Source of the DNA: Solibacillus isronensis
GTDB lineage: Bacteria > Bacillota > Bacilli > Bacillales_A > Planococcaceae
Direction of reading: 5' to 3'
DNA length: 64,000 bases
Assembly: GCF_900168685.1 (NCBI RefSeq)
Contig: NZ_FVZN01000010.1
Location: 1 to 64,000, forward strand
Both the position numbers and the translations under genes were made by a program. The notes beneath the pieces were generated by a model that had not been told where the DNA came from, did no database searches, and saw only the letters and a list, made by a program, of their open reading frames with translations. Shown here piece after piece: positions 61,790-64,000 of the stretch. Position 1 is the first letter of the stretch; every line of letters starts with the position of its first letter.

Positions 61790-62763
61790 GTTATCTCACC
61801 TTCCAATAGACGCCATGTTTGTTGAATCGTTTGTTTAACTGGATCACTTACTTCAACTTTACTTTCATGTAACGCTAATAAATAAGCTCCTACTGTCCCC
61901 GAAATTGTTGGCTTTAATGCAATTAAATCAGGAAATCGCGACGAAAAACGTACGGTAAACTCTTCATAAAATTTATTATTCGAAAATAATCCACCGTGTA
62001 ATACAACCGGCTTTTTCCGATCAATTCGTGAATAGGCACTATCAATAAGTTCCATCAAAGCTTCTTGAACTGCACTAACGATGGATTGTGCTAATAGGTC
62101 TTCCTCAAGAGCATCTAGCACGATCCTGCTTACAGAAGAAATAGCTGTTACGGGATTCAGGTTCCCATAAATTTTTGTAATGAGCTGGTCAGGTGAATGT
62201 ACATTAAAATTGGTCAATATCTCTTCCTGAAAAGGTTTTAAAGGCACTTTTTCATCATGCGCTTTTAATACGGAACGAATGGCAAGCTTCCCTAAATGAT
62301 AGCCGCTTCCTTCGTCACCTAATAAATAGCCCCAGCCACCAACACGAAATGTTTTTTGCCGCTCATAACCGAATATAATCGCTCCGGTTCCAGCAATAAG
62401 TAAGGCACCTTCTCTGCCCCAAGTTCCCGCTGCCAATGCGGCATGAATATCACTCTGGATTTTAAGTTTTTCCAGAACTGGTGATTGCTTAAACGTATCA
62501 TAAATTTTCTGTTGTTCAGCTTGTCGATCTGCCCCTGCCATTGCAGCAAATACCATTTCCACATCTGTTAATGCTGACCCTGTCTTTATTAACAACTGGT
62601 CGATTAATTCATTTATAAGTGTGTACAACTGCTCTGTTGAAATTGCTGTTAAATTACCGGAACTTCCTTTGGCTACTGCAAGTAAATGTCCACTTTCATC
62701 CCCAATTACAGCAGTTGTTTTCGTGCCGCCGCCATCTATACCAATCCATAGTTTTCCTGACAT
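61786..62763 (-). CDS. BadF/BadG-family sugar kinase, probably MurNAc/GlcNAc kinase
   Basis: A 325-residue ASKHA-fold kinase. Phosphate-1 motif GIDGGGTKTTAVIGD, GTGAI phosphate-2 region, GGWGYLLGDEGSGYHLG and the adenosine motif HGGLFSNN match N-acetylglucosamine kinase-like BadF proteins. Directly before murQ, it should phosphorylate MurNAc (as MurK does in Clostridium) and thereby replace the PTS step of other Bacilli. Specificity is inferred from context. The ATG follows AAGGTGAG; 13 bp separate it from the hydrolase gene. Confidence 0.88.
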   Translation of the reverse strand: MSGKLWIGIDGGGTKTTAVIGDESGHLLAVAKGSSGNLTAISTEQLYTLINELIDQLLIKTGSALTDVEMVFAAMAGADRQAEQQKIYDTFKQSPVLEKLKIQSDIHAALAAGTWGREGALLIAGTGAIIFGYERQKTFRVGGWGYLLGDEGSGYHLGKLAIRSVLKAHDEKVPLKPFQEEILTNFNVHSPDQLITKIYGNLNPVTAISSVSRIVLDALEEDLLAQSIVSAVQEALMELIDSAYSRIDRKKPVVLHGGLFSNNKFYEEFTVRFSSRFPDLIALKPTISGTVGAYLLALHESKVEVSDPVKQTIQQTWRLLEGEIT

Positions 62764-62776
62764 ATGCTCACCTTAT

Positions 62777-63808
62777 CTATTCATTTTCAAGTGCAACTAA
62801 GTTATGCACGATTCGTCGAAACCGTTGAATTTCACAACTACGTCCAAAATGAACGCGATTTGTTAACAAAATAACTGCTAATTGCTTCTCATCCGATATC
62901 CAAATTGAAGTGCCAGTAAAACCGGTATGCCCAAAACCTCCCCTTAAAAATTGGCCGGAAAATGAAGGTGAAGAATACAGTTGCCATCCTAATCCACGCT
63001 GTTCCTCATGCTTGTTAGTAAAGCTTTGCTTTGCCAATTGTTTCGTATGCTCGTGAAAAATAGAGTCGGTACCTTTCATAAACGATTGAGCAAACTTTGC
63101 CAAGTCTTCTGCAGTCGAAAATAACCCGGCGTGCCCGCTTACCCCGCCAAAATGCAGTGCATTTTCATCATGTACTTCACCCCATTGATGTTTCTTTAAA
63201 TAGGTACGGTATTCAGTTGCAGCAATTTTCCCCTGTAACTGGTCAGACGGATTAAATACGGTATTGTTCATACGAAGCCGCTGAAATATATTTTTATCGG
63301 CATAGTCTGCTAATGAAATTCCGGTAACCTTTTCTATTAGTTTTCCTAATAAAATATAGTTTACATCACTATAAATCACCTGCTGCTCAACGCTTTCCCG
63401 TCCTGTTTCCTGTGCTATCCGCTCAATAACATCAGTGTAAGCTATCCCTTCTTTATAAAACTTGATTTCAGCCTGAAAGCCGCTCGTATGTGTTAATAAA
63501 TGACGAATCCTAACTTCTTCATGCATCAACTTGAGCTCCGGAAAGTAGTAGCTAATGGAATCATCTAAATCCATAAAACCTTGCTCAAGCAATAATAAAA
63601 TCGAGCTTGCCGTTGCTGTTACTTTCGTTAATGAAGCACAATCAAACATCGTCTGTTCCGTCATTGGAATTTGCGGTTCTGTATGGGCCATGCCAAATGC
63701 TTTACAGTAAAGGAGATCTTTTGCATTTGCCACAGCCAATACCGCACCTGGCAGTTCTTTGTTATAGATCGCTGTTTCTATAAACTCTTCTACTCGTGAA
63801 AAAGACAT
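62777..63808 (-). CDS. Serine hydrolase of the beta-lactamase/YbbE (AmpC-like) family
   Basis: A 343-residue penicillin-binding/beta-lactamase-fold hydrolase. Catalytic SxxK is SLTK (in FDCASLTKVTA), the YxN-like element is YSDVNYILLG, and the third motif is in HTGFTGTS. No signal peptide is visible, so it may act in the cytosol. A YbbE/AmiE-type protein also occurs in the muramic-acid operon of B. subtilis, so a role in wall-fragment turnover is likely. The start is ATG at 63806-63808 after AGGAGGGGG; 10 bp after the permease stop. Confidence 0.87.
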   Translation of the reverse strand: MSFSRVEEFIETAIYNKELPGAVLAVANAKDLLYCKAFGMAHTEPQIPMTEQTMFDCASLTKVTATASSILLLLEQGFMDLDDSISYYFPELKLMHEEVRIRHLLTHTSGFQAEIKFYKEGIAYTDVIERIAQETGRESVEQQVIYSDVNYILLGKLIEKVTGISLADYADKNIFQRLRMNNTVFNPSDQLQGKIAATEYRTYLKKHQWGEVHDENALHFGGVSGHAGLFSTAEDLAKFAQSFMKGTDSIFHEHTKQLAKQSFTNKHEEQRGLGWQLYSSPSFSGQFLRGGFGHTGFTGTSIWISDEKQLAVILLTNRVHFGRSCEIQRFRRIVHNLVALENE

Positions 63809-63818
63809 GATCCCCCTC

Positions 63819-64000
63819 CTATTTGATTGCACCTTCTGTCATACCTTTTACGATATGGCGTTGGAAAATCGAATAGAAAACGATTACCGGAATAACTGCA
63901 ATACATAATCCCGCAAATAGTACACCCCATGCACTATCATATTGCGCGTCTATTTTCAGTAAATTCATCGCAACACCTAACGTATTTTTACTTTCGGTTT
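63819..64000 (-). CDS. Carbohydrate ABC transporter permease (MalG type), C-terminal part only
   Basis: The last about 60 codons of a sugar ABC permease: a final membrane helix (GVLFAGLCIAVIPVIVFYSIF) and the terminal QRHIVKGMTEGAIK typical of MalG/AraQ-type subunits. The rest lies beyond the window's right edge, so the EAA loop cannot be checked. The stop codon (63819-63821) is 10 bp before the hydrolase start, placing it in the same operon. It suggests that MurNAc or a muropeptide sugar enters by an ABC importer. Confidence 0.85.
   Translation of the reverse strand, partial: TESKNTLGVAMNLLKIDAQYDSAWGVLFAGLCIAVIPVIVFYSIFQRHIVKGMTEGAIK

Overview
The window looks like a chromosome segment of a low-GC, spore-forming Gram-positive of the Bacillales, most like the Planococcaceae/Caryophanaceae (Solibacillus, Lysinibacillus and relatives). 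Evidence: the 5' end of a 16S rRNA gene flanked by ygxA, the run ygzB-perR-bcp-gsaB-ygaE / ygaD-ygaC-sspE-mutY-yfhP-recX-pdaA in B. subtilis-like order, strong AGGAGG ribosome binding sites, many TTG/GTG starts, and a gamma-type spore protein. Species assignment is inference.

Layout. 1-420: start of an rrn operon on the minus strand with two promoters. 420-6.7 kb: ygxA, ygzB, perR, a 2-hydroxyacid dehydrogenase, bcp, gsaB, ygaE (peroxide sensing and defence, tetrapyrrole synthesis). 6.7-13.8 kb: an appDFABC-type oligopeptide permease operon lying between ygaE and ygaD, with an IS3-family element between appF and appA. 14-24 kb: ygaD, ygaC, sspE, mutY, yfhP, yfhJ-yfhH-recX, yfhF, pdaA and an RlmD-type rRNA methyltransferase. 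24.1-24.25 kb: a structured intergenic element (E1). 24-38 kb: small membrane proteins, a drug-type MFS pump, fused class I fumarase, cystine transporter TcyP, a PfeT-type P1B4 ATPase with a clear Per box, a glycerate uptake and kinase unit with a CdaR-type regulator, yfkH and yfkK. 38.2-39.5 kb: a complete ISL3-family element with an 8-bp target duplication. 39.6-49 kb: psuK-psuG (pseudouridine), motA-motB, an M29 aminopeptidase, carbonic anhydrase, PPK2, a second methionine aminopeptidase, and thiT behind a TPP riboswitch with a second structured element (E2) in its leader. 49.5-60.8 kb: small membrane proteins, sbcD-sbcC, an SGNH hydrolase, a second M29 aminopeptidase, a DEAD-family helicase, a 21-bp-periodic TTCTAATA array (58.0-58.32 kb), a thiolase and an acyl-CoA dehydrogenase. 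60.9-64 kb: a muramic-acid salvage operon (sugar ABC permease, serine hydrolase, BadF-type kinase, MurQ), running off the end.

Themes. Metal and peroxide control is visible in the DNA: perR carries a Per-box-like operator in its own promoter, and pfeT has a 14/15 Per box over its -10. Nutrient salvage is the other theme: peptides, cystine, thiamine, glycerate, pseudouridine and muramic acid. The most unusual DNA is the TTCTAATA array, with 13 copies phased at about two helical turns, and the pair E1/E2, which share an RNA-like fold although their stems differ in sequence.
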